DNA of 64,000 nucleotides from Flavobacteriales bacterium (GCA_016788295.1 JAEUSY010000005.1:62001-126000); one strand, 5' to 3'. Counted from the stretch's first letter, positions 27,601-37,212 are shown. The notes: a model not told the origin generated them from the sequence alone. Numbers and translations: made by a program.

Positions 27601-30600
27601 GCCTGCAACGCGCACACCATCAGAAGCACCAGTGCTTTTCGGAGCACCATCGGCAGTGCCCAGAGCGGCCAGCTCATTCTGCCTGTCCCTGAGATGCTGT
27701 TCAGCTTTTTGCAACTGCTCGGCGCGCATTTCACGCAAGCGGGCCACACGCGGCAGCACCTCCTCGGCGCGCTGCGGCGCCAGCTCAAGCAACTGCACCT
27801 GACGGGCCATCTCCTCGCGGATGCTATCTGCCAGCATCAGTTCAAGTCCGTTGAGGCCCGCAGCACGCTCGTCGGCATCAGGCAGTTCCATCAGGCTCTT
27901 CCGGTCGCGGTCATAGTCGGCGTAGAGCTTGGGGAGGATCGCGCTCGCCGGTGCGTTGCGGTCGAAGACCAAGGGTGTTCGGGCCGGGTCGACTTGCACA
28001 TCAGAAAGGTCATCAGCCGAGCGATCGGTGCTCTCTGCCAATGCATCTGCCTTTTCCATGGCCGCCAGCTTGGCCTCCATCTCGGTCAGCATGCGCTGCA
28101 GGCTGTCGCGACGACCACGGTCTCGTTCCACGGCGATCAGCTGGCGCAGTTCATCGCGCTGGTTCTCCACTACGAAACGGTCCGTGTTGGTCCCGTCCGT
28201 GGTGCCTTGTTGCTCCGTGACCTCGGGCCGTGTGTCATTGCCATCGGCCAGGTCACCCCCGCCCTGCTTGCCCGCCTCAACAGCCACCGCAACAGTGGGT
28301 GCCTCTGTGCGACCACTCTCCTGCTGGCCCTGCTGACCTTGTTGCCCCTGCTGTGCCGCATTCCCGGTCCTGGCAGCCTCTGTGCTGGCATCCGCGGTCT
28401 GCTGCTCCGTGCGCACAGGTCCTTGTTCAGCACGATCCCGGTCAGTGCTCACTGGTACTACACCAACCTGCCCTTGTTCCAGTGTGCGTTGGTCGTTGCC
28501 CGAATTGGGCATCACGGCCGTGCGACCGGTAGTCGCCTGGGCCTGGCCTTCGGTAGTGCGCTGTTGCGCTTGTGTAGGGGTTTGCGCAGCGCCTGTACCA
28601 TTGGCAGCGGAGACCAACGCCCAATCGAAAGTGCGAGACTCCGCTTCGGTGGTCGACACGGCCAATTGTGCATCGAAGCGCTCATCGATGGGCAGTGCTT
28701 CGATGCGATCACTGCTTCCCGCAATGCGTCCACCAAGTTGCTCCACTTGTGCGGCGTCCAATCGGGTCGCCACGCCGGCAGAACCACCGGTGGTCAAGTG
28801 CTTCGTGAGCGATGCCTGTCCACGCAGGGTGGCCGTGCGTTTCTCCTCGGCCCGCGCCTTGGCGAACGCAGCTTCGGTCTCGCTGTGTTGCGCAGCCAAT
28901 TGTTCGCTCAGTTCATCGATGCTCCGTTGAAGCTCGTCCTTCTTCGCCTTGCTGCGTGCATCCGTCTGCTCGCGCTTCAGGCGGTTGAGGCGATCGGTCA
29001 TCTCGTTCTCCTCGGTGCGCTTGCCGTTGGCAACGGTGAGCAAACGCGCGGATTCCTTCTCCTGTGCGGAAAGGGTACGACGTGCTTTTTCGGCGACATC
29101 GGGATCCAGATCGGGCCGGGCCTTCGTGTCGAGTCGCTGCTTCAGTTCGGTCAAATGGGCCAGTGTGCGGGCATCGTTGCCTGCGGCCATGGTGGCCTGC
29201 AGTTCGGTGCTCAAGCGTGTGGCCGTCGCAGCCTTCTGGCGGGTGGTCTGTGCCTCGCTCTCCAAGGCCACCCCGGTGCGGTGTGCGGCCTGTGCACGCA
29301 TGGCGGCCTCGCGCGAACGCTGGCGGGCGCGGGCCGCCTCCACCATCAGGGCGTTGCGCTCCTCTTCGGTCGAAGCCTGGGCAGCGGCCTGAATTCGTGC
29401 CTCGGCCTCACGGGTCTCACGCTCGGCCTCGGTGGTGGCATCGAGCGCAATGCTGAACGCCTCTTGCGCGTGCACCGACAGTTCCTCGGACATCCGTTCC
29501 AGTTCCAACGCATCTTCCTGGGCCAGCTTTACCGCTGCACGCTCATCCATATCGCCAGCGAATCCGGCCTGGGTCATCAGATCGGCAGGGGCTGATGGCT
29601 CGGGAGCGGGTTGTGCCGCAACGGGACGATCACCGTTCACATCAAGGCGTGCCCTACGCTTGATCTCATCCAAGGCAAGGGCTAACAGGTCATCATCCAA
29701 CGGTGTCTCGAAGTAGTTGCGGATGACCAAGCGTTCCTGATCGCCATTGCGCGTTAGGGTAAGCTCCTGGCGATAGGCCTTCGGACCATCACTACGGGGC
29801 ACTTCCACAATACCGCCATGGGTCTTGCCCGTTGGGCCACACTCCACTTTGTAGCGGAACCTGCCGCTCCTTGGCAGCGATAGCGCATAGTTGCCGTTGA
29901 GGTCGGTACGCACATCGGCCACCTGCTCTCCGGTAAGCGCGTCCTCCACCATGATGCGCGCCTTGCGGTCCAGTTCATCGTACTCGCTGGCGAAGGTGCC
30001 CTTCAGTACGGTGATCACCAAGGGCAGTTGGGCCGTGGCCACGCGGTACACGTGCACCTGGCCTTGACGACTGCTGCGTGCACTGGCAAAGCAGGCCTCC
30101 TTGCCCTCGGGGTCCACGAGATAGAAAATGTCATCATCGGGTGTGTTCACCGCGAAGTCCAGGTTCTCCGGACGACCGAAGGCATCCATGCCCCGGTCAT
30201 AGGCTGCGCGGAACACATCGTAGCCGCCCATGCTGTTGTGCCCCTTGCTGCTGAAGTAGAAGGTCTTTCCGTCGGGGTGCAGGAATGGGAAGTCCTCATC
30301 CTGATCGGTGTTGATGTAGCCGGCCAGCTTCACCGGTGCAGCGAAGGTGCCATCGGGCAGCAGTTCGGTGCGGTAGATATCGCGCCCGGTCTTGCCATCC
30401 TTGCCATAGCTGCTGAAGTAGATGGGGCCACCGCGTTCGGGCAGGTAGACCAGCGAGCGTTCCTTGCTCTTCTTGTCCAACGAGGTACGCAGCTCTTCAG
30501 GCAGCACCACGATCTTGCCGCCAATGTCGCTGAGGTCGTAGAAGCGGAAGAACTCCTTGTCATCCACCTCCACCTTGTTGCGCACCGTGATCTCCTTCAG

Positions 30601-31044
30601 GTTGTTCAGCAGCTTTTCCCCATTGCGGCACTGCTTCTGGAGGGCATCAACGGGGAGCTCGGCAATGGCCTTCTTATCGTCGGTGCCAAGGAAACGTTGG
30701 TAAGCGGCCTGCGCCTCGCGGAAACGGTAGTTCAGGTGATAGGCACGGCCCAGCCAATACCAAGCGCGCGGGTCGGTGGAAGGCGCCTCGGTGGCATATT
30801 TCAGGTGCCCGATGGCCTTCTCCTTGTCGCTGCCTCCGAACAGCAAACACGCTCCAAAGCGGTAGTTGAGGTCGCGGTCGGCCGGGGTAAGGCTGACCAA
30901 CTGGGAGTACATGGGCATGGCCTCGGCGTAGCGCTTCTCGTTGAAGAGCGCATCCGCCTTGGCGCGCAGCTGTTGATCACCGCCCTGCCCGAGGGACAGG
31001 AACGGAAGGAGCACGCCGATAAATATGACCGCGAAGCGGGTCAT
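24649..31044 (-). CDS. 2131-residue exported TPR / PD40 / coiled-coil / double-SPOR protein
   Basis: Signal peptide MTRFAVIFIGVLLPFLSLGQ supports this ATG; an in-frame ATG 16 codons upstream would only add a basic leader. TPR repeats lie at about 18-115 (AEAMPMYSQLVSLTP). PD40/WD40-like strands lie at about 200-306 (FPFLHPDGKTFYFSSKGHNS), and a CarboxypepD_reg-like domain at about 361-398. Then come some 1400 residues of charged, Ala/Gln/Glu-rich coiled coil and linker. Two SPOR-like domains close the protein at about 1855-1945 (VFKVQIGAFRNAVP) and 2035-2121 (FFTVQVGVYSKPVP). The front half resembles PorE of the T9SS, with SPOR in place of its OmpA-like domain. SPOR domains bind denuded peptidoglycan. 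Downstream of plsY with 44 bp between, so likely one operon. Confidence 0.88.
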   Translation of the reverse strand: MTRFAVIFIGVLLPFLSLGQGGDQQLRAKADALFNEKRYAEAMPMYSQLVSLTPADRDLNYRFGACLLFGGSDKEKAIGHLKYATEAPSTDPRAWYWLGRAYHLNYRFREAQAAYQRFLGTDDKKAIAELPVDALQKQCRNGEKLLNNLKEITVRNKVEVDDKEFFRFYDLSDIGGKIVVLPEELRTSLDKKSKERSLVYLPERGGPIYFSSYGKDGKTGRDIYRTELLPDGTFAAPVKLAGYINTDQDEDFPFLHPDGKTFYFSSKGHNSMGGYDVFRAAYDRGMDAFGRPENLDFAVNTPDDDIFYLVDPEGKEACFASARSSRQGQVHVYRVATAQLPLVITVLKGTFASEYDELDRKARIMVEDALTGEQVADVRTDLNGNYALSLPRSGRFRYKVECGPTGKTHGGIVEVPRSDGPKAYRQELTLTRNGDQERLVIRNYFETPLDDDLLALALDEIKRRARLDVNGDRPVAAQPAPEPSAPADLMTQAGFAGDMDERAAVKLAQEDALELERMSEELSVHAQEAFSIALDATTEAERETREAEARIQAAAQASTEEERNALMVEAARARQRSREAAMRAQAAHRTGVALESEAQTTRQKAATATRLSTELQATMAAGNDARTLAHLTELKQRLDTKARPDLDPDVAEKARRTLSAQEKESARLLTVANGKRTEENEMTDRLNRLKREQTDARSKAKKDELQRSIDELSEQLAAQHSETEAAFAKARAEEKRTATLRGQASLTKHLTTGGSAGVATRLDAAQVEQLGGRIAGSSDRIEALPIDERFDAQLAVSTTEAESRTFDWALVSAANGTGAAQTPTQAQQRTTEGQAQATTGRTAVMPNSGNDQRTLEQGQVGVVPVSTDRDRAEQGPVRTEQQTADASTEAARTGNAAQQGQQGQQGQQESGRTEAPTVAVAVEAGKQGGGDLADGNDTRPEVTEQQGTTDGTNTDRFVVENQRDELRQLIAVERDRGRRDSLQRMLTEMEAKLAAMEKADALAESTDRSADDLSDVQVDPARTPLVFDRNAPASAILPKLYADYDRDRKSLMELPDADERAAGLNGLELMLADSIREEMARQVQLLELAPQRAEEVLPRVARLREMRAEQLQKAEQHLRDRQNELAALGTADGAPKSTGASDGVRVAGTTNSDPVNDRFVQLAPYATDVYASKLEHRATTVDDAVAFRDADLARMEDLTTRIDSLEAYLASATRDRAYDRTRKETDRLIDERLIIRADLGQRSAYLTKEEWRAATDSMKVLDKAITTKGFAPTEPLLLMAQDYRTSAQAGFDKAAQLRKRADRSEDIILRDSLFRTAYRTELEALRDADRSITVRNYLLGDAHQRGETLAYDAIAERMFGRPATEATANTPEVAQRTIVEAPTTTAEVTPPPTEQVGGNAQNIVPTIVATGVGNDGSADPVTTSEQPEVAVQRAPESGAGAAPAAMPATTTTPASASLDQARIDAERMAAAAEQRLSAEQRSPAARYERFLSSEAGSLTSLEAADPSMDPQLLTIKAESARTTAAEQQQDAMRLQDMAVAYADSAATARKRDRDRLEKLAVRARIGGDSLQAASLVNAEKARELELSARQAEAARLSRERLVKYYYLSSEEQLMVEDDTDHSRYFQARSLALEQYTAADDASRAAVGNREVSAVLRAEARTTERDAANGRVPAAVAVERMNVLNARADALDARADSLDNVASRLRGAAAINEAQAGVMLQGLNADRSSSIMALEMRTRRTEPMLASARMPAPSAATGAPGAASTAPVRATAPAPTATPDRAPTPEPVIARTEVPTPSTGTQAGERPAPATAVRSERPVVAADERPSTLRMPDELVTDMFELRAATERREEAIPMDMELPKGIVFKVQIGAFRNAVPQEAFSDMTPVMGETVGNGLVRYTAGLFTGFEQAARAKDQVRDRGYRDAFVVAYRDGQRIPLGEAMRAARAEQAAAPLVSERAPAPANTVLEPAAQQPAPVVIQPPTQPLPPTPAEEAAQVLARYPATAQEIVATFAPAPEATSYYNVPGAAPARQVETVKGLFFTVQVGVYSKPVPLDRLFNITPLNSELTETQKVRYTTGLYLDVESARVRKDEAVVLGVKDAFITAYLNGKRIPMREATALLEKFGPEILAKP

Positions 31045-31088
31045 GATCCGAGAGTGGGCGCTTTTACGCAAGCTGGTGCGCCACGGTT

Positions 31089-31739
31089 TCATTGCGATGG
31101 GCCGGAACGACCGGCCAGGTTCATGCGGTTCTCCTGGCCTTTGAGCAGCCGCCCGATGTTCTCCCGGTGCGTGTAGAACACCAGGAGGCACAGGGCAATG
31201 GCGAAGCCGATCTTCACGGTGCTATCCTCATGAAAGAGGAAGGCCATGGACAACGGGAACGACAGCGCGGAGAACAAGGAACTGAGCGACACATAGCGGG
31301 AAAGGAGGAAGACCACCAGGAACACCGCCACGCATACACCTGCGGCACCCGGATGGAAGGCCAGCACGCCACCGAGCGAGGTGGCCACCCCCTTGCCTCC
31401 CTTGAACCCCGCGAACACAGGGTACAAATGGCCAACAACGGCCGCCACCACCAAGGCCACGCGCAGCCAATCGAAACCGGGTGTACCGTCCGCTACGCCC
31501 ACCATTTTCGGCAGCAGGAAGACCGGCAGAAAGCCCTTGGCCACATCGATCAGCAGTACAGGTATACCGGCCTTCCTACCCAGCACGCGGAAGGTGTTGG
31601 TGGCCCCTGCATTGCGGCTTCCGTGCTCGCGCACATCAACGCCATAAAATGCGCGGCCCCACCACACGCTGGTGGGAATGCTTCCGGAGAGATAGGCCAG
31701 TAACACGGCGGCCAACCCGTACACCCAGGGGAGGTCCAT
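31089..31739 (-). CDS. plsY: Glycerol-3-phosphate acyltransferase PlsY
   Basis: 216 residues, polytopic (five or more hydrophobic helices). The three PlsY motifs are present: SGSIPTS near residue 19, GSRNAGATNTFRVLG near 40-54, and GHLYPVFAGFKGGKGVATS near 102-120. It transfers acyl from acyl-phosphate to glycerol-3-phosphate, the first step of phospholipid synthesis, in the inner membrane. It lies 3 bp after the stop of the 1504-residue gene and just before the SPOR giant, all on the minus strand. Confidence 0.96.
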   Translation of the reverse strand: MDLPWVYGLAAVLLAYLSGSIPTSVWWGRAFYGVDVREHGSRNAGATNTFRVLGRKAGIPVLLIDVAKGFLPVFLLPKMVGVADGTPGFDWLRVALVVAAVVGHLYPVFAGFKGGKGVATSLGGVLAFHPGAAGVCVAVFLVVFLLSRYVSLSSLFSALSFPLSMAFLFHEDSTVKIGFAIALCLLVFYTHRENIGRLLKGQENRMNLAGRSGPSQ

Positions 31740-31742
31740 GGT

Positions 31743-34700
31743 TCAGTTCAATCCGAAGCGTTCGCGGAAATCGTCCACCTTCTTCTTGTTCGTGAGAATG
31801 TACTGGTAAGCGGGCAGGTCCTTGCCATCCTCCAGCTTGCGCTTATCGTCCTTCACCTCGCTCAGCATGGTGTTGAACTGCTGGTCGCTGCTGTAGGCAT
31901 AGAGCATGTTGCGCGTGTACTGGAAGAAGTAATAGGTCTGGTCGTCCAGCATCAGCATGATGGTGAGGATGTTCCCGCTGCGCTTGCGCTCCAGATGCAC
32001 CTTGCCCTTCACGTAGCGGTACACCGGCTTTTTCAGGATGCTGGCAATTCCGATGGGGCCCTCGCTCACCCAGCTCTGTTCGGGACCATCCCAGCGCATC
32101 TTCACATCGGCAAGCACCAGGGGCTTCACCAATTCCTCGGGCAGTTTCTTGATCTCGCCCTTGATGCTCAGTTCGCTGATCAGCTTATCCGAACGCTCCA
32201 GGCCCAGCACTTCGCGGAGCATACGTTCATAGTAGGTCTTGGTGATGTCCACCTGTTTCTGCTCGGGGTAGGCCAGGATCTCGGCGGCCATGCGCTCCAA
32301 CGCGTTCTCCAGGAAGTGGAAGTCCACGAGCATCACCTCGGAGGTGGTGGTCTTGTCGCCCTCCGTTTCATGGCGCAAGGTGCCCACGTTGGTCAGCTTG
32401 ATCCGGCCCACATCCACCCCATGATCGATCCGGCCATCGGCCATTACCAGGCAATTCTCCACGGCCAGGCTCACAAGGTCGCCAGGCAGATCGCGCTGGC
32501 GGATCTTGTCCTTCGGACCGATCATGTACTCCTTGCGGCCTTTATCGTAGTACAACAGGCCCTTCGCGGCCATCACGGGATAGTCCTTGCGGTCCTTCAA
32601 TGGACTTAGGAAGGCCGCGTAGGTGCGGTACGGATCATCGCTGGTGAGGTAGGCACCGGAGCCGATCACCGCACCGAGGTCATCACGCAGCGAATCGGCC
32701 ACGGGGATGAACACCTCCAAGGGGTCGATCGGGCCACTGAAACGCATCCAATTGCGCGCCATGCCTGCACAACCGTGCTGGATGCGGGTGCTGCCCGAGA
32801 AGGTCAGTTCCTTCACGCTGGCGGTGAGCGCCACATCGCCAAAGAAGTCGAACGCAGGGCTGAGCTGGAAGTCCTCTTCCTTGGCAATGCGCCCCTGTGC
32901 ACGGGTCTGGAAGGCGGTGTCCACCCCTACGCTGTGGAGCTTGATCTTGAACGCCCGCTTGTTCTCGTCCAGGTAGTCGATCTCGCCTGTGGCCGTATAG
33001 TCGCGCCGGGCCTTGATGTTGGCCGTGGCGTTGTAGATGCGGTGGTACTTGGTAACGTAGTTGGCCGTGATCACGGTGTTCGTGAGCGGGTCCATCACGG
33101 CATTGCGCCGGATGCGCACACGCATGCTGTCCGGCGTGATCAACGCATCGGCCACTTGGATGTACTGCACATCATTGGCGGTGATCAGGTGTTTCTTCAG
33201 GTCGTATCTCGCTTTGGGTGCCATGAAGGCGAGCGAGTCCTGATCGGGGCGGGTACTGATGAAGTTGGAGCCTGAAAGCTGGAGGTCCTCATTACCAGCT
33301 GCTGCCGTGCGATCGCTCTCCAGCTCGATATCGCCTTGGTCCATGAACCACTTGAAGCGGTCCATGAAGCAGATGTACTGGTTCACCGGGAACTCCACCT
33401 TGGTCTCGCTGCCATTGCTAACGAACTCGCCCACACGCTCATCCAGCTTCACAGTGGCGTTCACGTTATCCGTTTTGAAGGCAATGCTGGAGGTATCACC
33501 CTCGGTGAGGCGGAAATCCGAGGTATCGGCATGGAGCTTCATGGTCTCGAACTGGAAGAGGTCCGAGCGAAGGGTGGCATTACGGAAGTCGATGAGGCCT
33601 GCGCCCGTCATACCAGCGGGGGTCAGGTCCGTGATGCCGTGCAGCAGGGCCTGGTCATCGTACATCACCATGGGCTTGCGGAGCTTCTCGGAGCGCAGCA
33701 CATCGCGGGCAGGTTCCAGGCGCACGAAGAGGTCGTTACCGGCCACCACGGGCACCTTGGCGGGCGCTGTGCTCGATCGGTTGTACAGCGTGTCCGCGCG
33801 TCCCAATGTGCTATCAGGTGTAAAGACAAGGCTCTTCGACCGAAGCTTCGTGGTGAGGTACTCCATGTCGCCATCGCCCTGCAGACCGCGGTTGTTGAGG
33901 GTGATGGTGTTGGTGAACTTCGCTTTGCGTCCATAGAGCGGGAGGCCCGCATCTCCGGTGTTCCGCACGAAGCCCAGGGCATAATCCGGCTGGAGTTTCA
34001 GCGGTTCGCGGATATCGGGGAAGATGCCGCCGCTGACCAGAGTTCCGGTGAACGTTAGACCCGCATTGGTGAAGTTGTCCAGCGAATCGATCTGGAACGG
34101 GTCGCTCTTGTAGTAGAACTTGTCACGCACGTACACACCGCGCTGTATGGTGCGTTTGCTGTAGAACACAAAGCTCTCCTTGGTGCTGTTGAACTTGGGG
34201 TATTCGGGGTATTTCTCCTGCTGCCTTCCCCCCTTGTTGCTCGGCGCATCGATCTCCAATGTGCCGGTCACTTGCTCCAGCACGTTCTTCACACGCACCA
34301 GCGTGGTGCGGCCCTCGGCGTTCTTCTCGAAACTGTCGGCCATGAAGGAGACACTGTCCACGTTCAACAGATCGATGGTGAAGGGGTCGTAGTGGAAGTA
34401 GTACTCCTTGCCGTAGTACTGCAACTTACCGGCCTGTATGCTGCCGCCGAACGTGAAGTCACGGCCCTTCTTGATGGTGACAAGCTTCTCGCTGGGGTAG
34501 ATCTTCACATCCTGCGAGTCGCTCACCACGATGCGGGCCACGCCACGCATGGTGAGGTCGTTGTTCAGCAGGTTCAGCGTGGCGTTCACCCCATCCTCCA
34601 CATTGGAGTTGAACTGCAGCACATCGTAATCCTGTTTGCCAGCGCTGTTCAGGATGTGCTGGCGCAGGCGCGGAAGGACCTCCACCCACTCTGTCTCGGG

Positions 34701-36257
34701 GTCGTACTTCAGGTAACCCTTGTTGGCCATATCGATGAGCAGCGGCACCACCTGCTGCTTCTGCATGCGGCTGTACACGGCGAATTCCTGTGCATAGAAA
34801 TGTCCACCGTTCTGTTTGCTGAAATCGTTCAAGCGCACCAGGGGATGCACGTTATCGATCCCCAGCATGCCCATGTAGCGCTTCTCCTTGAAGTAGTCGT
34901 AGCTCTCGAAACTGGCCTTGTTCTGCGTACTTCCCTGGAGGGAGCCCATCTGCACCAGCGGGTCACCCTGTTTCCAGGTCAGCACCTCGAAGTACATATC
35001 AAGCAGGTGGAAGCTGTTGTAGAAGGGCGCTTTACCCAAGCCCTCGTCCTTCTTGATGATGGTGAGCTGCTTCTTGTCCTTCAGGAAGCGCAGGCTGACG
35101 CTCTGGTGGTAGAGCGAATCCTTTTCCATGCGCAGGCGCACGGTGGCATCGTCGCTGGTGATGCGCTCAGGCTCGATGCTGAACTTCAGGCCACTGGAAA
35201 CGATGAAGGGCCGCTTATCGCGATAGAACGTGAGGTAGGCCGGCTCCTCCTTGGTGCCATAGCCCTGCAGCTTCGCGCCTTCAATGGTGAAACCGCCCTC
35301 GAAGTCGATGCCCTCGGCGATGTCGCGGACCTTCAGACGCCGATCGTGGCTCTCGAAACGTGGATAGGTCGCATTGTCCTTGTCCACATTGGCCATCACC
35401 TTGTCGCTCACCTTGCCCAGCAGGGTGCGCTCGAAATAGGGGTGGTTGAAGCGCACGGTATCCACGTCGAAGGCGGCGCTCTTCATGCGCACGGTGTAGG
35501 CATGGTCCCATTCGGCGAAGGTGGCGCCAGGCTTCAGGCCGGCTCTTTCCCAAGTGACCTTTCCGCCCATGCCCCGCCAGGTCTCTGTGGTGGGGTAATA
35601 GGTGCCCGAGGTGGCGAGGATGATGGCACTATCGCCCTTTGCGAGGCAAACGAGGTCGGTCTTCGCGAACCGTACCATGGGCACACTGTCGAAAACGAAG
35701 GTGAACTGTGGGCTTCGGCTACGCCAGATGGTACTGGCGCCTGAGTAAAGGGTATTGTCCTTGAAGAGGCCTGCGCAAGTGGCCACGAACGCGACCACGT
35801 TCTGCTTGCGGTTGCCCTGCACCAGTTGGTCCATGCCCTGCATCCATGCATCGAACTCGGCAGCTCCACGGCCCGTGCCGGGGAATGCGGCCACCGCGGC
35901 CAGGTAATCCCTGAAATGGGGGAATGCCTCGAAGCGTTTCTTCAACATGAAGTTGGCCACCTCCACCACCTTCACACGCTGTCGCTCGCTGTACCAGGTG
36001 CTGTTCCAGGCGGGGGCGAACACCTGCTCCATGAACGGCCTGCCCTCCTTCTTGTCGGCCGCGATAATGAACTCGGACACCTCCTGCAGGAACAGCGCCT
36101 GATCGGAGGAGAAAGGCTTGGTCTGGGCAACAGATGACAGCGAAGCACAAGCCCATAACAAGCTCCATAGCAGAGCCCTGAGGTGGACCGTACGTGGAAC
36201 GTACTTGGTCAGACCCTCATTGACCGTCCTTTCGTCGTTCTGCACCGTTCCGTTCAT
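31743..36257 (-). CDS. 1504-residue exported protein of unknown function
   Basis: Start MNGTVQNDERTV overlaps the prmA stop codon (ATGA), so it is translationally coupled to prmA. A basic N-region and a hydrophobic stretch (LRALLWSLLWACASLSSVAQ) suggest a signal peptide at about 27-46. The rest is soluble and strand-rich, with no membrane segment. Around residues 1040-1160, alternating strands (APKARYDLKKHLITANDVQY, VADALITPDS) look like the OstA/LptA beta-taco pattern, but this is a visual resemblance only. There is no T9SS tail or PNP motif. I do not recognise the family. Position among prmA, plsY and the SPOR giant hints at an envelope role. Confidence 0.85.
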   Translation of the reverse strand: MNGTVQNDERTVNEGLTKYVPRTVHLRALLWSLLWACASLSSVAQTKPFSSDQALFLQEVSEFIIAADKKEGRPFMEQVFAPAWNSTWYSERQRVKVVEVANFMLKKRFEAFPHFRDYLAAVAAFPGTGRGAAEFDAWMQGMDQLVQGNRKQNVVAFVATCAGLFKDNTLYSGASTIWRSRSPQFTFVFDSVPMVRFAKTDLVCLAKGDSAIILATSGTYYPTTETWRGMGGKVTWERAGLKPGATFAEWDHAYTVRMKSAAFDVDTVRFNHPYFERTLLGKVSDKVMANVDKDNATYPRFESHDRRLKVRDIAEGIDFEGGFTIEGAKLQGYGTKEEPAYLTFYRDKRPFIVSSGLKFSIEPERITSDDATVRLRMEKDSLYHQSVSLRFLKDKKQLTIIKKDEGLGKAPFYNSFHLLDMYFEVLTWKQGDPLVQMGSLQGSTQNKASFESYDYFKEKRYMGMLGIDNVHPLVRLNDFSKQNGGHFYAQEFAVYSRMQKQQVVPLLIDMANKGYLKYDPETEWVEVLPRLRQHILNSAGKQDYDVLQFNSNVEDGVNATLNLLNNDLTMRGVARIVVSDSQDVKIYPSEKLVTIKKGRDFTFGGSIQAGKLQYYGKEYYFHYDPFTIDLLNVDSVSFMADSFEKNAEGRTTLVRVKNVLEQVTGTLEIDAPSNKGGRQQEKYPEYPKFNSTKESFVFYSKRTIQRGVYVRDKFYYKSDPFQIDSLDNFTNAGLTFTGTLVSGGIFPDIREPLKLQPDYALGFVRNTGDAGLPLYGRKAKFTNTITLNNRGLQGDGDMEYLTTKLRSKSLVFTPDSTLGRADTLYNRSSTAPAKVPVVAGNDLFVRLEPARDVLRSEKLRKPMVMYDDQALLHGITDLTPAGMTGAGLIDFRNATLRSDLFQFETMKLHADTSDFRLTEGDTSSIAFKTDNVNATVKLDERVGEFVSNGSETKVEFPVNQYICFMDRFKWFMDQGDIELESDRTAAAGNEDLQLSGSNFISTRPDQDSLAFMAPKARYDLKKHLITANDVQYIQVADALITPDSMRVRIRRNAVMDPLTNTVITANYVTKYHRIYNATANIKARRDYTATGEIDYLDENKRAFKIKLHSVGVDTAFQTRAQGRIAKEEDFQLSPAFDFFGDVALTASVKELTFSGSTRIQHGCAGMARNWMRFSGPIDPLEVFIPVADSLRDDLGAVIGSGAYLTSDDPYRTYAAFLSPLKDRKDYPVMAAKGLLYYDKGRKEYMIGPKDKIRQRDLPGDLVSLAVENCLVMADGRIDHGVDVGRIKLTNVGTLRHETEGDKTTTSEVMLVDFHFLENALERMAAEILAYPEQKQVDITKTYYERMLREVLGLERSDKLISELSIKGEIKKLPEELVKPLVLADVKMRWDGPEQSWVSEGPIGIASILKKPVYRYVKGKVHLERKRSGNILTIMLMLDDQTYYFFQYTRNMLYAYSSDQQFNTMLSEVKDDKRKLEDGKDLPAYQYILTNKKKVDDFRERFGLN

Positions 36258-37147
36258 GCGCTTGGTTTCCTGCACCTCAGCAACGCCCAGTCCCCTTCGT
36301 TCAAGCGTTCCGCAAGTTCCAGGCCGCACTCTTTGGCACGTTGGGCCAACATGTGGCGATCGGTGACCACAAAGCCACTGAGGAACAAGGCCCCGCCCGG
36401 ACGGAGCGCTGCGGCCATGACGGGCATGGCGTTGAGGAGCACGTTGCGTTCGATGTTGGCCAAGATAAGGTCGTAGGTATGGCCCTTCAGGGCTTCGGCA
36501 TCGCCCTTTTCCACAGTGATGCGGTGACAATCGTTGTGGGCGATGTTCACCAGGGCATTGTCAACGGCCGCCTGATCAATGTCGATGGCACGCCCCGTGG
36601 CCGCACCCATGCGTTCGGCCAAAATGGCCAACACGCCGGTGCCGCAACCCAGGTCGCAGATGTCCTTGCCGCTCATATCGAAGCTCTGCCTGCCTTCGGC
36701 ACCAGCATCCGCGAGACCGAGCATGGCTTGCACCATCATGCGGGTGGTGGCATGGTGCCCGGTGCCAAAAGCCATGCGGGGCGTGATCACCAGTTCGTGG
36801 GTGAAGCCCGGCACGCTGGGGTGGTGATCGGCACGAATGCGCACTGAAGTACCCACTTCCACCGGCTTGAAGTTGCGCTCCCACTCCGCGTTCCAATTGC
36901 GATCGGCAATGTCCAAGCTGGTCCATGAGACGTTCACATGGGGATCACGCAAGGTCATCAGTTCGCCCAGTGCCTCGGCCTTGAACTTGTCCGTGGGGAT
37001 GTAGGCCTTCAGTTCTCCGCTCCCACCGGCCATATCGGTGAAGGACTCCTCGAAACTATCGTAGCCCAGTTCGGCCAGTTCCACCATGAGTATGTCGCGC
37101 CAGGGATCGCAAGGGGCGAGGAGGAAGGAGACTTCGGTGTAGCGCAT
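36254..37147 (-). CDS. prmA: Ribosomal protein L11 methyltransferase PrmA
   Basis: 297 residues, full length for the family. The N-terminal substrate-recognition domain is followed by FGTGHHATT (127-135), the SAM-binding loop DLGCGTGVLA (165-174), and LILANIERNVL, which matches the NPPY-like active-site block of PrmA. It trimethylates L11 lysines and the N-terminus in the cytosol. The stop codon overlaps the next gene's start. Confidence 0.95.
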   Translation of the reverse strand: MRYTEVSFLLAPCDPWRDILMVELAELGYDSFEESFTDMAGGSGELKAYIPTDKFKAEALGELMTLRDPHVNVSWTSLDIADRNWNAEWERNFKPVEVGTSVRIRADHHPSVPGFTHELVITPRMAFGTGHHATTRMMVQAMLGLADAGAEGRQSFDMSGKDICDLGCGTGVLAILAERMGAATGRAIDIDQAAVDNALVNIAHNDCHRITVEKGDAEALKGHTYDLILANIERNVLLNAMPVMAAALRPGGALFLSGFVVTDRHMLAQRAKECGLELAERLNEGDWALLRCRKPSA

Positions 37148-37166
37148 TTTGGGGGGTGAGAGAGTT

Positions 37167-37210
37167 GGCAGTAGGCAGTGGGCAGTGGGCAGTGGGCAGT
37201 TGGCAGTTGG
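37167..37210. repeat. Short tandem repeat, 7-bp unit GGCAGTN
   Basis: Six imperfect copies of GGCAGT(A/G/T) in a row between prmA and tpiA. Non-coding; likely prone to copy-number change. Confidence 0.85.
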
Positions 37211-37212
37211 CC

